DNA of 64,000 nt from Alistipes sp. (GCA_017517705.1 JAFWYM010000016.1:62001-126000), one strand, 5' to 3'. Positions 35,253 through 44,185 are shown, counted from the first letter of the stretch. Notes: generated by a model not told the origin, from the letters alone. Made by a program: numbers and translations.

Positions 35253-36638
35253 TTAACGATTCTTTGCAATCTGTGCCGTGAGGATAGCCTCGCAGGCGAG
35301 CTGCCCACCAGCAAAGGCCTTACACTCGGCCGTGACGATGCCACGACGCATATCGGCAATATGACACTCGAGTTGCAACGTGTCACCAGGGACAACCTTG
35401 CGCTTCCACTTGACGCCATCGGCCTTGAGGAAGTAGGTGCTATACTGCGTGGGATCCTCCACCTGACTGAGGACAAGGATGCCACAGCACTGCGCCAAGG
35501 CCTCGATGATGAGCACACCCGGCATTACGGGCTCTGAGGGGAAGTGACCCACGAAGAAGGGCTCGTTCATCGTCACCTGCTTGATGCCCGCGATGTCGTT
35601 GCCATCCATATGGAAGACACGGTCGACAAGCAAGAAGGGAGGACGGTGAGGAAGGAGCGATTTGATGGCGTTGATATCCATCAGGGGCTGCTCCTTAGCG
35701 CTATACTTAAACATCGGACGGTCACCACTGCGACGGATGACACGCGAGAGCTCCTTCATAAACTCCGTGTTGGCGAAGTGGCCGGGGCGCGTAGCCCACA
35801 CACGACCCTTGATGCGCATACCAAGAAGGGCGAAGTCGCCAAGGACGTCGAGGAGCTTATGGCGTGCAAGCTCGTTGTTTGCACGCAGCTGCTGGTTATT
35901 GAGGTATCCACCCGTGATGCGGATGTCATCCTTGCCGAAGATCTTCTTGAGGTGGTTCAACTGCTCATCCGAGACAGGATTTTCGACTACGACGATAGCG
36001 TTGTCGAGGTCACCACCCTTGATGAGGTTCATCTTCATAAGGGGCTCCAACTCGTGGAGGAAGACAAACGTACGACACATAGCGATGTTTGAGGCGTAGT
36101 CTATCTCGGCGTTATATACTGCATACTGGTTGCCAACAACCTTAGAGTTGTAGTCGACATGTACCGACACCGAGAATTCGTCGTCGGGGTAGAGCACGAT
36201 AGCTACGCCCTTCTCGGGAAGTGTATATACCTGCTTCTCGGTAACCTCGTAATATCTACGCTCGGTGCTCTGCTCCACAGTGCCGACCTCGGCAATACGT
36301 GCGGCATACTCTCTTGCCGAGCCATCCATAATGGGGGTTTCTGGGGCGTTGATATCGATAGTAGCGTTATCCACATCGAGTGTCCACAACGCCGACATAA
36401 TATGTTCGATGGTGCTCACCTTGGCTGCTCCCTTCTCGATGGTAGTACCGCGCGAGGTATCAGTAACATACTCACACAAAGCGGGAACCTCGGGCTCACC
36501 CTCCAAATCCACACGACGGAACGTGATACCGTGGTTGTCATCGGCAGGATGTACCGTCATCTTCACCTGAAGGCCTGTATGCAGACCCTTGCCCTCGAAA
36601 GATATCGCCTCAGCAAGTGTTCTCTGTTTTGTTGCCAT
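35253..36638 (-). CDS. lpxC-fabZ: Bifunctional LpxC deacetylase / FabZ dehydratase
   Basis: The protein has 461 residues. The N-terminal LpxC part (1-310) shows GKGLHTGLQVKM, STIEHIMSALWTLDVDNATI with a zinc-ligand His, APETPIMDGSA, GGDLDNAIVV and ELARHKLLDVLGD. The C-terminal FabZ part (about 318-461) shows LLPHRPPFLLVDRV, the hot-dog catalytic FFVGHFPSEPVMPGVLIIEALAQ and ends in TAQIAKNR. The fusion of UDP-acyl-GlcNAc deacetylase with 3-hydroxyacyl-ACP dehydratase is a known Bacteroidetes arrangement that links lipid A and fatty-acid flux. It heads the operon with lpxA and is divergent from the TonB-like gene. Confidence 0.96.
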   Translation of the reverse strand: MATKQRTLAEAISFEGKGLHTGLQVKMTVHPADDNHGITFRRVDLEGEPEVPALCEYVTDTSRGTTIEKGAAKVSTIEHIMSALWTLDVDNATIDINAPETPIMDGSAREYAARIAEVGTVEQSTERRYYEVTEKQVYTLPEKGVAIVLYPDDEFSVSVHVDYNSKVVGNQYAVYNAEIDYASNIAMCRTFVFLHELEPLMKMNLIKGGDLDNAIVVVENPVSDEQLNHLKKIFGKDDIRITGGYLNNQQLRANNELARHKLLDVLGDFALLGMRIKGRVWATRPGHFANTEFMKELSRVIRRSGDRPMFKYSAKEQPLMDINAIKSLLPHRPPFLLVDRVFHMDGNDIAGIKQVTMNEPFFVGHFPSEPVMPGVLIIEALAQCCGILVLSQVEDPTQYSTYFLKADGVKWKRKVVPGDTLQLECHIADMRRGIVTAECKAFAGGQLACEAILTAQIAKNR

Positions 36639-36684
36639 ATCCGAAAATTTTATGTTTTCTTACTAATTGTTATATTTAGTGCCA

Positions 36685-36723
36685 CAAATATACTAAAAAA
36701 TTTAAAAAAAATTACTATTTTTG
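36685..36723. promoter_or_regulatory. Divergent -7 elements for lpxC-fabZ (leftward) and the TonB-like gene (rightward)
   Basis: In minus orientation TATATTTG occupies 36692-36685, 47 bp from the lpxC-fabZ ATG. In plus orientation TATTTTTG occupies 36716-36723, 20 bp before the ATG at 36744. The -33 elements are not clear in the A/T-run between them. Confidence 0.55.
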
Positions 36724-36743
36724 CTCGGAATATTACGTTGACT

Positions 36744-37583
36744 ATGTCCGAGAGCAGAAAATACAGCAATAAGAGCACAATAAAGGGACGTCCGAGATAT
36801 ACGCCGAAGAGGACTACGGTGGATCTTGGAGACACGCGCTCGGAGAGTGCTGGCGAGTGGCTATACAGCCATCGCGTGGGACTCCTCGTTGTCTTGGTAA
36901 TATTTATGCTCAGCAGCGTAGTGCTCGCCACGGCACGCTACGATGTCGACATAGCCCCCGTGGAGTATATCATCGAGTTTGTCGAGGAGGAGCCCACGAT
37001 GGAGGAGGTTGAGCGCCTGAAGCGTGAGCGTGACAGGCTACAGCAGGAGATAAACCAACGTCTGCAGGCGGTGCAAAATGTGAAGAACCTACAGTCGAAC
37101 GATGCCTCAACAGAGGCAGGGTCGCGTAGCGAGACATCCTTCACAAGCGACATGCAGCAGATGATGGATAAGGTGGCTGCCGATATGGCGACAAACCGCG
37201 GAGAGTACGAGAGTGGCGTGCGCGAGGCCAAGGGCATAGGCCAGGGCTCGGGCGCAGGACAGAGCCCGGGCAAGGGTGAGGCAGAGAGGGGTAAATTCTC
37301 GGGCGCCGTGACCGTAGCCTACGACTTTCGCGACCCTGTGCGTCACCACCGCGACCTATACACCCCGGCATACCGTGCAAAGAGCGGCGGCGTTGTCGTT
37401 GTCGATGTGTGGCTCAACCGCAATGGCGAGGTTACGGCTGCACGCATACAGTCGTCGACAAACCCCGAGCTCAACGACCAGGCGCTGAGCGCTGCGCGTA
37501 ACAAGCGCACAAGATTTAATATCGATAGTTCGGCCCCGACATCACACCGCGGAACTATAACATATACCTTTGTAGCACAATGA
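36744..37583 (+). CDS. TonB-like energy transducer protein
   Basis: The protein has 279 residues from the ATG at 36744, right after the promoter; longer in-frame starts run into lpxC-fabZ. The N-terminal cytoplasmic tail is basic, one membrane segment is GLLVVLVIFMLSSVVLATA (residues about 50-68), then a coiled region (MEEVERLKRERDRLQQEINQ) and a Gly/Ser linker. The C-terminal domain (about 215-279) resembles TonB: SGGVVVVDVWLNRNGEVTAARIQ followed by ALSAARNKRTRFN. There is no Pro-rich EPEP/KPKP spacer; the helical stretch replaces it. It could energise outer-membrane transporters such as the SusC protein, though which one is unknown. Confidence 0.8.
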   Translation: MSESRKYSNKSTIKGRPRYTPKRTTVDLGDTRSESAGEWLYSHRVGLLVVLVIFMLSSVVLATARYDVDIAPVEYIIEFVEEEPTMEEVERLKRERDRLQQEINQRLQAVQNVKNLQSNDASTEAGSRSETSFTSDMQQMMDKVAADMATNRGEYESGVREAKGIGQGSGAGQSPGKGEAERGKFSGAVTVAYDFRDPVRHHRDLYTPAYRAKSGGVVVVDVWLNRNGEVTAARIQSSTNPELNDQALSAARNKRTRFNIDSSAPTSHRGTITYTFVAQ

Positions 37584-37984
37584 GTCTCCGTAGATATATA
37601 ATCGCAGCAATGGCGATACTCATCGCGGCTATACTGCTTCCCACGGAGGCGGTAGCCTCGTCCCTCGACGCGGAGGTAAGCATCGCTGTGCTCACCGAGA
37701 ACGGAGAGAACCAAGAGGCCACCACCCCTACGCTCACCACCGCCGAGGCTCCACTGCTATCGACAACAACAACGACGGTGACACCGCCAAGCGTGACGCC
37801 TGCGGTGCGCACACTCTCGCGCACGACGATAACATCGGAGCGCTCGTTCCAATACTCGAAGGCTGTGAGCGCCATAGACAGCACCACAGCCGCTACACGT
37901 TACGGATTGTATAACCATAAAATATTGTTCGAAGCTCACTCGCGATGCTACTACCTAAATCGCCTGATGAGACTTATTATTTAG
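37580..37984 (+). CDS. Small secreted Thr-rich protein coupled to the TonB-like gene
   Basis: The protein has 134 residues and I do not recognise a family. It starts with a signal peptide (MSLRRYIIAAMAILIAAILLPTEAVA). A Thr/Ser/Pro-rich low-complexity stretch (about 40-80, including STTTTTVTPPSVTP) follows, and the end is basic and aromatic (SRCYYLNRLMRLII). Its ATG overlaps the TGA of the TonB-like gene (ATGA), so translation is coupled. A periplasmic or surface partner of the TonB-like protein is the simplest inference. Confidence 0.65.
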   Translation: MSLRRYIIAAMAILIAAILLPTEAVASSLDAEVSIAVLTENGENQEATTPTLTTAEAPLLSTTTTTVTPPSVTPAVRTLSRTTITSERSFQYSKAVSAIDSTTAATRYGLYNHKILFEAHSRCYYLNRLMRLII

Positions 37985-37992
37985 TTGGCCGA

Positions 37993-38020
37993 GGGCGTCA
38001 TTCGGGAGAGCCGAACGCCC
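37993..38020 (+). terminator. Hairpin after the Thr-rich gene
   Basis: GGGCGT and TTCGG pair with CCGAA and ACGCCC, with a two-base bulge. An AT-rich stretch without a pure T-run follows, so termination may be weak. Confidence 0.45.
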
Positions 38021-38072
38021 ATATAATTAATTTACAACAGATTGATATTAAGCCAACTAAACTAAATATTTT

Positions 38073-38576
38073 ATGATTTTAGAAGATATTAGCAGGACAC
38101 TTTATGCCCTGCCCTCTGGTGTCGTGGTTGAGCGACGCCAGCCCGTATGCCGTCCCGTGCTTATTGCCGTTGTGGGCGCCGTTCTTTTAGTAGTTAACTT
38201 CCTGCTTGTCGACGACAAGTCGGGGGCCATGGGTATGAGCCTGATGGTTGCAGGCATAGCGATGCTTCTCTATGGCGTCATTGTTGCCATCACCCGCCTT
38301 ACGAGCGACAAGCGCGAGCCCTATCACACGCCCACGAAGCGCTATATGCACACCAAGGAGCGTTACTACGACCGCGAACATCTCGTGGCATTGCAGAAGG
38401 CTGTGGCACGTGACGATAGCGCAGGCATCGAGGCACTACCTGCGGGTAATGTGGCAGCGATAACACTCATCGAGTGTTACTCACACGACCGCAGCATTGT
38501 GGCCTACGCCATATATGAGTATGTCAACTTCGACTATATGCTTATTGGCGAAGTGAAGCTCATAGTGCGAGGCTAA
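38073..38576 (+). CDS. Small inner-membrane protein of unknown function
   Basis: The protein has 167 residues. Two adjacent membrane segments (VLIAVVGAVLLVVNFLLV, about 29-46, and GMSLMVAGIAMLLYGVIVAI, about 53-72) are separated by a short DDKSGAM turn. The cytoplasmic C-terminal part (about 75-167) contains HTKERYYDREHLVALQKAV and ends in FDYMLIGEVKLIVRG. No family is recognised. It precedes the K+/H+ antiporter by 58 bp on the same strand and may be cotranscribed with it. Confidence 0.7.
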   Translation: MILEDISRTLYALPSGVVVERRQPVCRPVLIAVVGAVLLVVNFLLVDDKSGAMGMSLMVAGIAMLLYGVIVAITRLTSDKREPYHTPTKRYMHTKERYYDREHLVALQKAVARDDSAGIEALPAGNVAAITLIECYSHDRSIVAYAIYEYVNFDYMLIGEVKLIVRG

Positions 38577-38634
38577 GAGGCTATGACCGTGAGGTGGTCG
38601 TAGCATAAAGTATGAAACCTTAAATTAATATGAT

Positions 38635-40128
38635 ATGCTTACCGAAAACTTCCTCCTTGTAGGAGCTCTTCTGCTCTTTGTCGCCGTACTTGCCGGTAAG
38701 GCGGCCTATCGTCTGGGTGCCCCCGCCCTATTGCTGTTCCTTGGCGTGGGTATGATTTTCGGCTACAACGACTTCATATCGTTCGATTCGGCGGAGATGG
38801 CAGAGTTCATCGGCATGGTTGCCCTCTGCATCATCCTCTTCTCGGGCGGTATGGATACGACGTTTTCAGACATACGACCAGTAATGGCTCCTGGCGTGGT
38901 TATGGCCACACTGGGAGTCATACTCACGGCCATCATTCTCGCCACGTTCATATATCTCATAGCGCCGATACTTGGCGTCAACATAGAGATAACCTTCCCC
39001 TTTGCCCTTCTTCTTGCTGCCACGATGTCCTCAACAGATTCGGCATCGGTATTCTCGATCCTGCGTACCAAGAAGCAGGGCCTGCAGCAAAACCTACGCC
39101 CATTATTGGAGCTCGAGAGCGGTAGTAACGACCCTATGGCATACATCCTCACTGTCGTCCTTGTAGGCGTAGTGTCGGGTGGTAGCGACCTTAACATCGG
39201 CAATGCCGCAACTACCTTTCTCATACAGATGATCGTGGGCGCCGGCCTCGGATATGGCTTTGGCCGTGCCACCGTTTGGATTATCAACAGCATCAACATA
39301 CGCAGCAACCCCTCGCTATACTCCGTATTGCTCCTGGCGTGCGCATTCTTCACCTTCTCGTTCACGACGATGGTATACGGCAACGGCTACCTTGCGGTAT
39401 ACATCGCCGGCTTAGTGGTAGGCAACATGCGCATCGTACACCGCAATATGCTACGCACCTTCTTTGACAGCTTCACGTGGCTGCTACAGATAGTGCTCTT
39501 CCTCGCCCTCGGACTCCTCGTCGACATTCAGGATCTGCTCGACCCCGAGGTATTGTATATGGGTATCGCCGTAGGTATATTTATGATATTTGTGGCGCGC
39601 CCCCTATCGACGTTTGCGTGCATGCTCCCCTTCCGTAGCTTCACAACCAAGGCTCGCATATATGTGTCGTGGGTAGGTCTGCGCGGTGCTGTGCCCATCA
39701 TCTTTGCACTATATCCGCTCACAAACGGCGTGGCGAATGCCGACTACCTCTTCAACGTGGTATTCCTCGTCACCATAATATCGCTCCTTGTGCAGGGTAA
39801 TACCGTGAGTGCTATGGCCAACTGGCTCGGGCTATCGTTCAAGGAGAAGGAGCGCACCTTCAAGCTCGTTGTTCCCGACCATATACGTAGCGAGTTTTCG
39901 GAGATTGAGGTCAACGGTGCGATGCTTAAGAATGGTAATACGCTTAAGGATATAAGCCTGCCGGGACATACACTCGTGGTTATGGTATGTCGTAGCGACA
40001 ACTACTTCGTACCCAAGGGTAAGACCGAATTACGCCCCGGAGATAAGCTCCTCGTGGTGTCGGACGACAACGACGAGCTTGTTAAGGAGGTTAAGAATAT
40101 GGGTATTCAGAACATTATCAAGATGTAG
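38635..40128 (+). CDS. K+/H+ (CPA1) antiporter with C-terminal RCK_C domain
   Basis: The protein has 497 residues. Residues 1-400 are a twelve-plus-segment Na+/H+-exchanger domain; motifs include LLFLGVGMIFGYND, the ion-site stretch ATMSSTDSASVFSIL, and LESGSNDPMAYILT. From about 410 an RCK_C (TrkA_C) domain follows (LVVPDHIRSEFSEIEVNGA to LRPGDKLLVVSDDND), as in NhaP2/CvrA-type potassium/proton antiporters. It would export K+ and help pH and volume control at the inner membrane, gated by a ligand on the RCK_C domain. A repeat with a hairpin lies after it. Confidence 0.88.
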   Translation: MLTENFLLVGALLLFVAVLAGKAAYRLGAPALLLFLGVGMIFGYNDFISFDSAEMAEFIGMVALCIILFSGGMDTTFSDIRPVMAPGVVMATLGVILTAIILATFIYLIAPILGVNIEITFPFALLLAATMSSTDSASVFSILRTKKQGLQQNLRPLLELESGSNDPMAYILTVVLVGVVSGGSDLNIGNAATTFLIQMIVGAGLGYGFGRATVWIINSINIRSNPSLYSVLLLACAFFTFSFTTMVYGNGYLAVYIAGLVVGNMRIVHRNMLRTFFDSFTWLLQIVLFLALGLLVDIQDLLDPEVLYMGIAVGIFMIFVARPLSTFACMLPFRSFTTKARIYVSWVGLRGAVPIIFALYPLTNGVANADYLFNVVFLVTIISLLVQGNTVSAMANWLGLSFKEKERTFKLVVPDHIRSEFSEIEVNGAMLKNGNTLKDISLPGHTLVVMVCRSDNYFVPKGKTELRPGDKLLVVSDDNDELVKEVKNMGIQNIIKM

Positions 40129-40150
40129 GCTGAGTTATAAAGATGTGTCG

Positions 40151-40319
40151 AGGGGGGGGGTAACTAAAAAGTAAATTTGTCATCCCCGTTTTGTTAGGAG
40201 GTTGAATAAAAAGATGTAGTTTTAGGCATGTGAAGCCCGAAAAAGCGGAGTTTACTTGGCGTAAATGAGCATTTTGAGGGCGAGCATAACGACAAAATAC
40301 ACTTTTTATTCAGCCTCCT
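40151..40319 (+). repeat. Family-2 repeat with terminal inverted repeats
   Basis: The core at 40196-40319 is 124 bp and is bounded by AGGAGGTTGAATAAAAAG and its near-complement CTTTTTATTCAGCCTCCT. A 45-bp left extension (with a nine-G run and a hairpin ending in GTCATCCCCGTTTTGTT) is shared with the copy at 47771. It fills the gap between the convergent antiporter and kinase genes. Confidence 0.85.
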
Positions 40320-40334
40320 CAATTTGAATAATAT

Positions 40335-41900
40335 CTACTCTGGAATGTAGCCGTGCTCCGCGGCTCTGCGATATAGCTCCTCAGCCTTAGATTTACTCAA
40401 CGTAAGGCCACCATCGCCATACTCATAGCAGATGGCTAAGAGATACTCGGCACACCCATAGTGCTGTGCGGCTGACCTCTCGTACCAGTATACTGCCATA
40501 GTCATATCCTCCGTGGTGCCTAAGCCATTTTCGTAAAACACACCTACATAGCACTGCGCAACGGCATCGCCTTGCTCCGCAGCCTTCGTATACCACTCCA
40601 AGGCACTCTCGTAATCCTCAACCTCGGCATAGCAATTTCCAATATATCGTTGAGCCTCAGCGTTGCCTGCCTCGGCAGCCTTCATATACCACTCCATAGC
40701 CTTTGCGCCATCGGCCTCCGTGCCAACACCATCGCGATAGCACGTGCCTACGGCAACCTGTGCGCTGACGTCGTCTCTATCCGCCGCCTCGAGCCATGAA
40801 TCAAAGGCCGCAGCGTAATCCTCAGCTTCGTAGGCACTCTCGGCCTCCATCACAAGCTCCTCGACGCTAACCTCCACACCCCTATCCACGGGCGTTGAAG
40901 GGTCGTTTGTGAACAACACGTAGCCCACACATCCCGCCACCACAAGCAGTACAAATAGAGGCACAATCCACCACTTACTACGTCGCGGACGATGAGCGTC
41001 GCCACCATTCATAATTGCGAGGAACTCATCGACAGAGTGCGGACGCTCGGAGATATGGTACTTCATCGATGCACGCACAGCTGCGACAATATTTACGGGT
41101 GTTGCCTCGGGCAACTGCGGGAAATCTCTATAGTCTATATCATTAGGGTGCGGTGGGCGCTTCGCCATAATCGCATAATAGAGCGTGGCACCCAACGAAT
41201 AGATGTCGGTCTGGGGCGAGAAGCGCGAGATGCTACGATTGTCGTACTGCTCGATGGGGGCGTAGCCATTGCTATAGCCTCCGGCCGTAGATGTCGTCTC
41301 CTTACCCTCGGACGTATCGTAGTGTTTCGTGAGACCGAAGTCGATGAGTATGATGCGCCCATCGTGCCTCGAGACCATAATGTTTTGTGGCTTAATATCG
41401 AGGTGTAGGAGGCTATGCTCGTGCATATAGCGTAGCGCCAAGGCCGTCTGCTCGATATAGCTACGCACCTCACTCACGCTCAGGCCACCACTCTGCTGTA
41501 CCAGCTCGTCGAGCGATGCACCCTCGATAAAATCCATCACGTAATATACTGTGCCATTCTCCGAGAAGGCGTCGTGTACACGTACAATATTTGGGTGGTC
41601 GATAGAGGCAAGCGTGCGTGCCTCCTTCAGAAATTTCTGTTTGTACGCATCTATCGACTCAGCGAAGTTCGGAGCCACAAGCGACACCTGGCGCTCGTTA
41701 GCCTCACGCACATAGTAGTTGTGCGGGAAGAACTCCTTGATGCAGACCGTACGTCGCATATCTACATGCTCAGCAGCATAGGTAATGCCAAAGCCTCCCT
41801 TACCCAACACCGACACTATGCGATAAGTGCCATGTCTAAGGCTCTCACCCGCCCGTAGCTCGGAGCATGCGCTAAGCTCCACCTTCTGAGTCTCCTCCAT
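40335..41900 (-). CDS. Membrane Ser/Thr protein kinase with C-terminal Sel1 repeats
   Basis: The protein has 521 residues from the ATG at 41900. The eukaryotic-type kinase domain (about 20-290) has the Gly loop VLGKGGFGITY, the Lys in VCIKEFF, catalytic loop LLHLDIKPQN (HLD in place of HRD) and DFGLT. One membrane segment (WWIVPLFVLLVVAGCVGYVLF, about 311-331) leads to four Sel1-type repeats (from AAFDSWLEAADRDDVSAQV to the C-terminus) that would be periplasmic. It follows the WG-repeat protein by 8 bp. Substrates are unknown. The arrangement suggests that outside protein contacts control the cytoplasmic kinase. Confidence 0.88.
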   Translation of the reverse strand: MEETQKVELSACSELRAGESLRHGTYRIVSVLGKGGFGITYAAEHVDMRRTVCIKEFFPHNYYVREANERQVSLVAPNFAESIDAYKQKFLKEARTLASIDHPNIVRVHDAFSENGTVYYVMDFIEGASLDELVQQSGGLSVSEVRSYIEQTALALRYMHEHSLLHLDIKPQNIMVSRHDGRIILIDFGLTKHYDTSEGKETTSTAGGYSNGYAPIEQYDNRSISRFSPQTDIYSLGATLYYAIMAKRPPHPNDIDYRDFPQLPEATPVNIVAAVRASMKYHISERPHSVDEFLAIMNGGDAHRPRRSKWWIVPLFVLLVVAGCVGYVLFTNDPSTPVDRGVEVSVEELVMEAESAYEAEDYAAAFDSWLEAADRDDVSAQVAVGTCYRDGVGTEADGAKAMEWYMKAAEAGNAEAQRYIGNCYAEVEDYESALEWYTKAAEQGDAVAQCYVGVFYENGLGTTEDMTMAVYWYERSAAQHYGCAEYLLAICYEYGDGGLTLSKSKAEELYRRAAEHGYIPE

Positions 41901-41908
41901 AGCCAAAA

Positions 41909-43744
41909 CTATCTATTACCCTGATTTACCGAGATCTTAGGCGCCTCGTCGCCCTTATTCGCATTGAATACAGGCTTCGGACGTACGCGCTGATGCGCAG
42001 CCTCAATGGTGACGGTGGTATTCTGCGGTTCAACATCACCCTCCTCGTCGACAACAGGCTCGGGAATATCGAAGTGCATGGTTACGGGGAACTCGATTAT
42101 CGGGCAGTCGGTCTCGTGTACTCGGATGAAGAATACGGCATTGTCACTCTCGATCTTCGACATCTGGAACGAGTAATGGGTTTCGCTGTGCTGCGTGCAA
42201 TCGATCTGCTTCTCCGTGCCATCATTCATCTTCTCGTATACCTCCACAATCTTGTGGTGTATCTGCTCATCGTGGCGCTCGGCCTTGGTCTGTGTCACCT
42301 CGAAGTCGATGGTGATAGCATCGTCGGGTGACGACAGCTGGAATACCTTGTTGCTCAAGGTCACGTTGTAGTAGGGCTGATACCACTCGTTGGCCACAAC
42401 ATCGTATACCTCCGATTTGAGATCGTCGTAATGCACACTAAATTTGTAGTGATACGTCTGCACCTTATCCGACAAATCCTCGGGGATATGCAGACGACAC
42501 TTCTTATATGTGATGAAATTACCCTCGACGTTACTTATGGCCTCACGCGAGTTGGGGATAAGAGTACACATCGGACTATGGCTCTCGATCTTCGTTGTCA
42601 GCGCATCCACAAACGTAGGCAGATAGGCCGTCAGCGTCACATCGCGGTCGCGGTGCAGGAAGCCGATATCGCTCTGACTGTTAAGCACAAAGCTAAACTC
42701 TGCATGCTCCTCGAGGGTAAGCACGCCGTAGTACTTGCCTACGCGCACTATCGAGAAGCGGTCGTCAACATATACCACATCGTCGAACTGTGGTGGTAAC
42801 AGGCTACGCTCCTTGTATGAGAAGCCGTAGGCGTCGCCACCCTCCTGCTTGTATGGTTTGAAGCGGGGAGAGGCCTCGCCCTCCAACACTTTAGCCTCCT
42901 CGACAAGCGACACGGGCTCACCTGTGCCCATCTGATACTCGATAAGCTTCATATTCTGATCGAAGCGGAACCAAGCATTACGTGCAGGGACAACGTATGT
43001 GCCATCGGCACGCTCCTCGACTTCGAACCAGTTGTCGTAGAGCGAGATAAGGTTCTTGCGCGACACCACATTGTCGACATACATAAGTTGTGGCGTGGTG
43101 TCTTCGGTGGTTATCGTGTAGAACTTATTCTTGATGATAAGGATGGCCTTGCCATTGGTAAACGACGAGGCAAAGGTTACGTTCGACATACGCTCCTCGC
43201 CCAAGGAGATAGACGCGCCATTGACATCGATAATATCGTATGCCGACTGTGTGAGGTCGCGCTCATTGGTAAAGCGGCGCACCACAGCATAACCATCAGA
43301 GTATGGGTATGCCAACGCATAGGGGCCAGATGTAGTTTTACCCTCAGCATCAATATAGCGGTAGAAGTTCATCCCGTTACGCCTATTGTATACCAGTAGA
43401 TTACCCGATACGATATCCTCGGCGCCGGAACGCACATCGAAGCCCAAATCGAAGAGATTATTAATCTTGCCCTTCTCGTTAACGACACCCATAAAATAAC
43501 CATCATTAAAGAGCGTGGCATAGCCATCCGAGAATGGACGTATCATATCGTACTCAACAGGCACAATCTCCTGCCAGTTTTGATCGTAGAGACCCTTCTT
43601 GCCATCCTTCTCGACGACAAACATTCCGACGTTGTTAATCGTAATCTTGTCGTACGTGGGCTTCAGTCCCCATCGAGCAACCTGAGCATTTGCCACAAGG
43701 GCAAACAATAGAATAAAAACAGATAGTAGGCTTCTTCGCAGCAT
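41909..43744 (-). CDS. Secreted WG-repeat protein paired with the kinase
   Basis: The protein has 611 residues with a signal peptide (LSVFILLFALVANAQ). The first half carries WG-type repeats (RWGLKPTYDKITINNVGMF, KKGLYDQNWQEIVPVEYDMI, a MGVVNEKGKINNLFDLGF unit and later DAYGFSYKERSLLPPQFDDV), which form beta-propeller or solenoid units. The second half (about 390-580) is beta-rich with no known motif, and the tail is basic and Pro-rich. It is the first gene of a two-gene leftward unit with the membrane kinase, so a ligand-binding or sensing role in the periplasm is inferred. Confidence 0.75.
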   Translation of the reverse strand: MLRRSLLSVFILLFALVANAQVARWGLKPTYDKITINNVGMFVVEKDGKKGLYDQNWQEIVPVEYDMIRPFSDGYATLFNDGYFMGVVNEKGKINNLFDLGFDVRSGAEDIVSGNLLVYNRRNGMNFYRYIDAEGKTTSGPYALAYPYSDGYAVVRRFTNERDLTQSAYDIIDVNGASISLGEERMSNVTFASSFTNGKAILIIKNKFYTITTEDTTPQLMYVDNVVSRKNLISLYDNWFEVEERADGTYVVPARNAWFRFDQNMKLIEYQMGTGEPVSLVEEAKVLEGEASPRFKPYKQEGGDAYGFSYKERSLLPPQFDDVVYVDDRFSIVRVGKYYGVLTLEEHAEFSFVLNSQSDIGFLHRDRDVTLTAYLPTFVDALTTKIESHSPMCTLIPNSREAISNVEGNFITYKKCRLHIPEDLSDKVQTYHYKFSVHYDDLKSEVYDVVANEWYQPYYNVTLSNKVFQLSSPDDAITIDFEVTQTKAERHDEQIHHKIVEVYEKMNDGTEKQIDCTQHSETHYSFQMSKIESDNAVFFIRVHETDCPIIEFPVTMHFDIPEPVVDEEGDVEPQNTTVTIEAAHQRVRPKPVFNANKGDEAPKISVNQGNR

Positions 43745-43786
43745 ACGTAGTGTGTAAAAAAGTTAATACTAAGCAGCATAGGCATC

Positions 43787-43876
43787 GTATGCTTGTCCAG
43801 GGCAAACGACGCAATAAGACAACAAAAGAGACTGATTTACAACCAGTCACCATCATCGTCGCAAGTAAGAGCATAC
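43787..43876 (-). other. Structured leader RNA candidate upstream of the WG-repeat gene
   Basis: On the minus strand a 90-nt stretch is closed by AGCATAC and GTATGCT arms (7 bp, seen as GTATGCT...AGCATAC). Inside, CGACG pairs with CGTCG, and GACTG pairs with CAGTC around a GTTGTAAAT loop. It lies between the predicted promoter at 43920 and the WG-repeat ATG. It could be a regulatory leader. The fold is hand-derived. Confidence 0.35.
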
Positions 43877-43919
43877 CCCAACCCCACAAATTCAAAAGAC
43901 ACGAAGCTCTCAATCGGCG

Positions 43920-43949
43920 CAAATATACGAAACATTATCGAGATTTCAA
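43920..43949 (-). promoter_or_regulatory. Promoter of the WG-repeat/kinase pair
   Basis: In minus orientation TTG (43949-43947), a 19-bp spacer and TATATTTG (43927-43920) match the consensus. It predicts a start near 43914 and a leader of about 170 nt before the gene. The rest of the 441-bp gap holds the opposite promoter at 44043. Confidence 0.7.
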
Positions 43950-44042
43950 AACATACATCTCTTTTCAAAGCCCTAAGAGTCAGCAAAAAGATGATGCAAT
44001 TAATAATGTTGAAAACATCTTTCGCCTTTCAACTTTTTTTAG

Positions 44043-44065
44043 TATCTTTGCCGTCGTTACGACGG
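44043..44065 (+). promoter_or_regulatory. -7 element and 5'-end hairpin of the S9 peptidase gene
   Basis: TATCTTTG at 44043-44050 is followed immediately by CCGTCG-TTA-CGACGG at 44051-44065, a perfect hairpin at or next to the predicted transcript start. The leader to the ATG at 44186 is about 130 nt. Confidence 0.5.
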
Positions 44066-44185
44066 TGCTTTTACCAGAAGAAAAAGACAACATTAAGTGA
44101 GTATGGGTAACCATACGACTTCAAGTGTTGCAGTATTGAAACATAAAGCTGAGATTGAAACCTAAAACTGAGAATATAATCGATT

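Noticed and set aside
40152..40160. G-runs (nine G at 40152, eight G near 59071) as possible phase-variation switches
   Set aside because: Both lie downstream of genes and outside promoters or coding frames, inside repeat DNA.
43822..43860. An anticodon-arm-like hairpin on the minus strand that could read as tRNA-Tyr (GTA)
   Set aside because: There is no T-arm GTTCRA sequence, no D-arm GG and no CCA-side match, so the stretch is not a tRNA. It is kept only as part of a possible leader fold.
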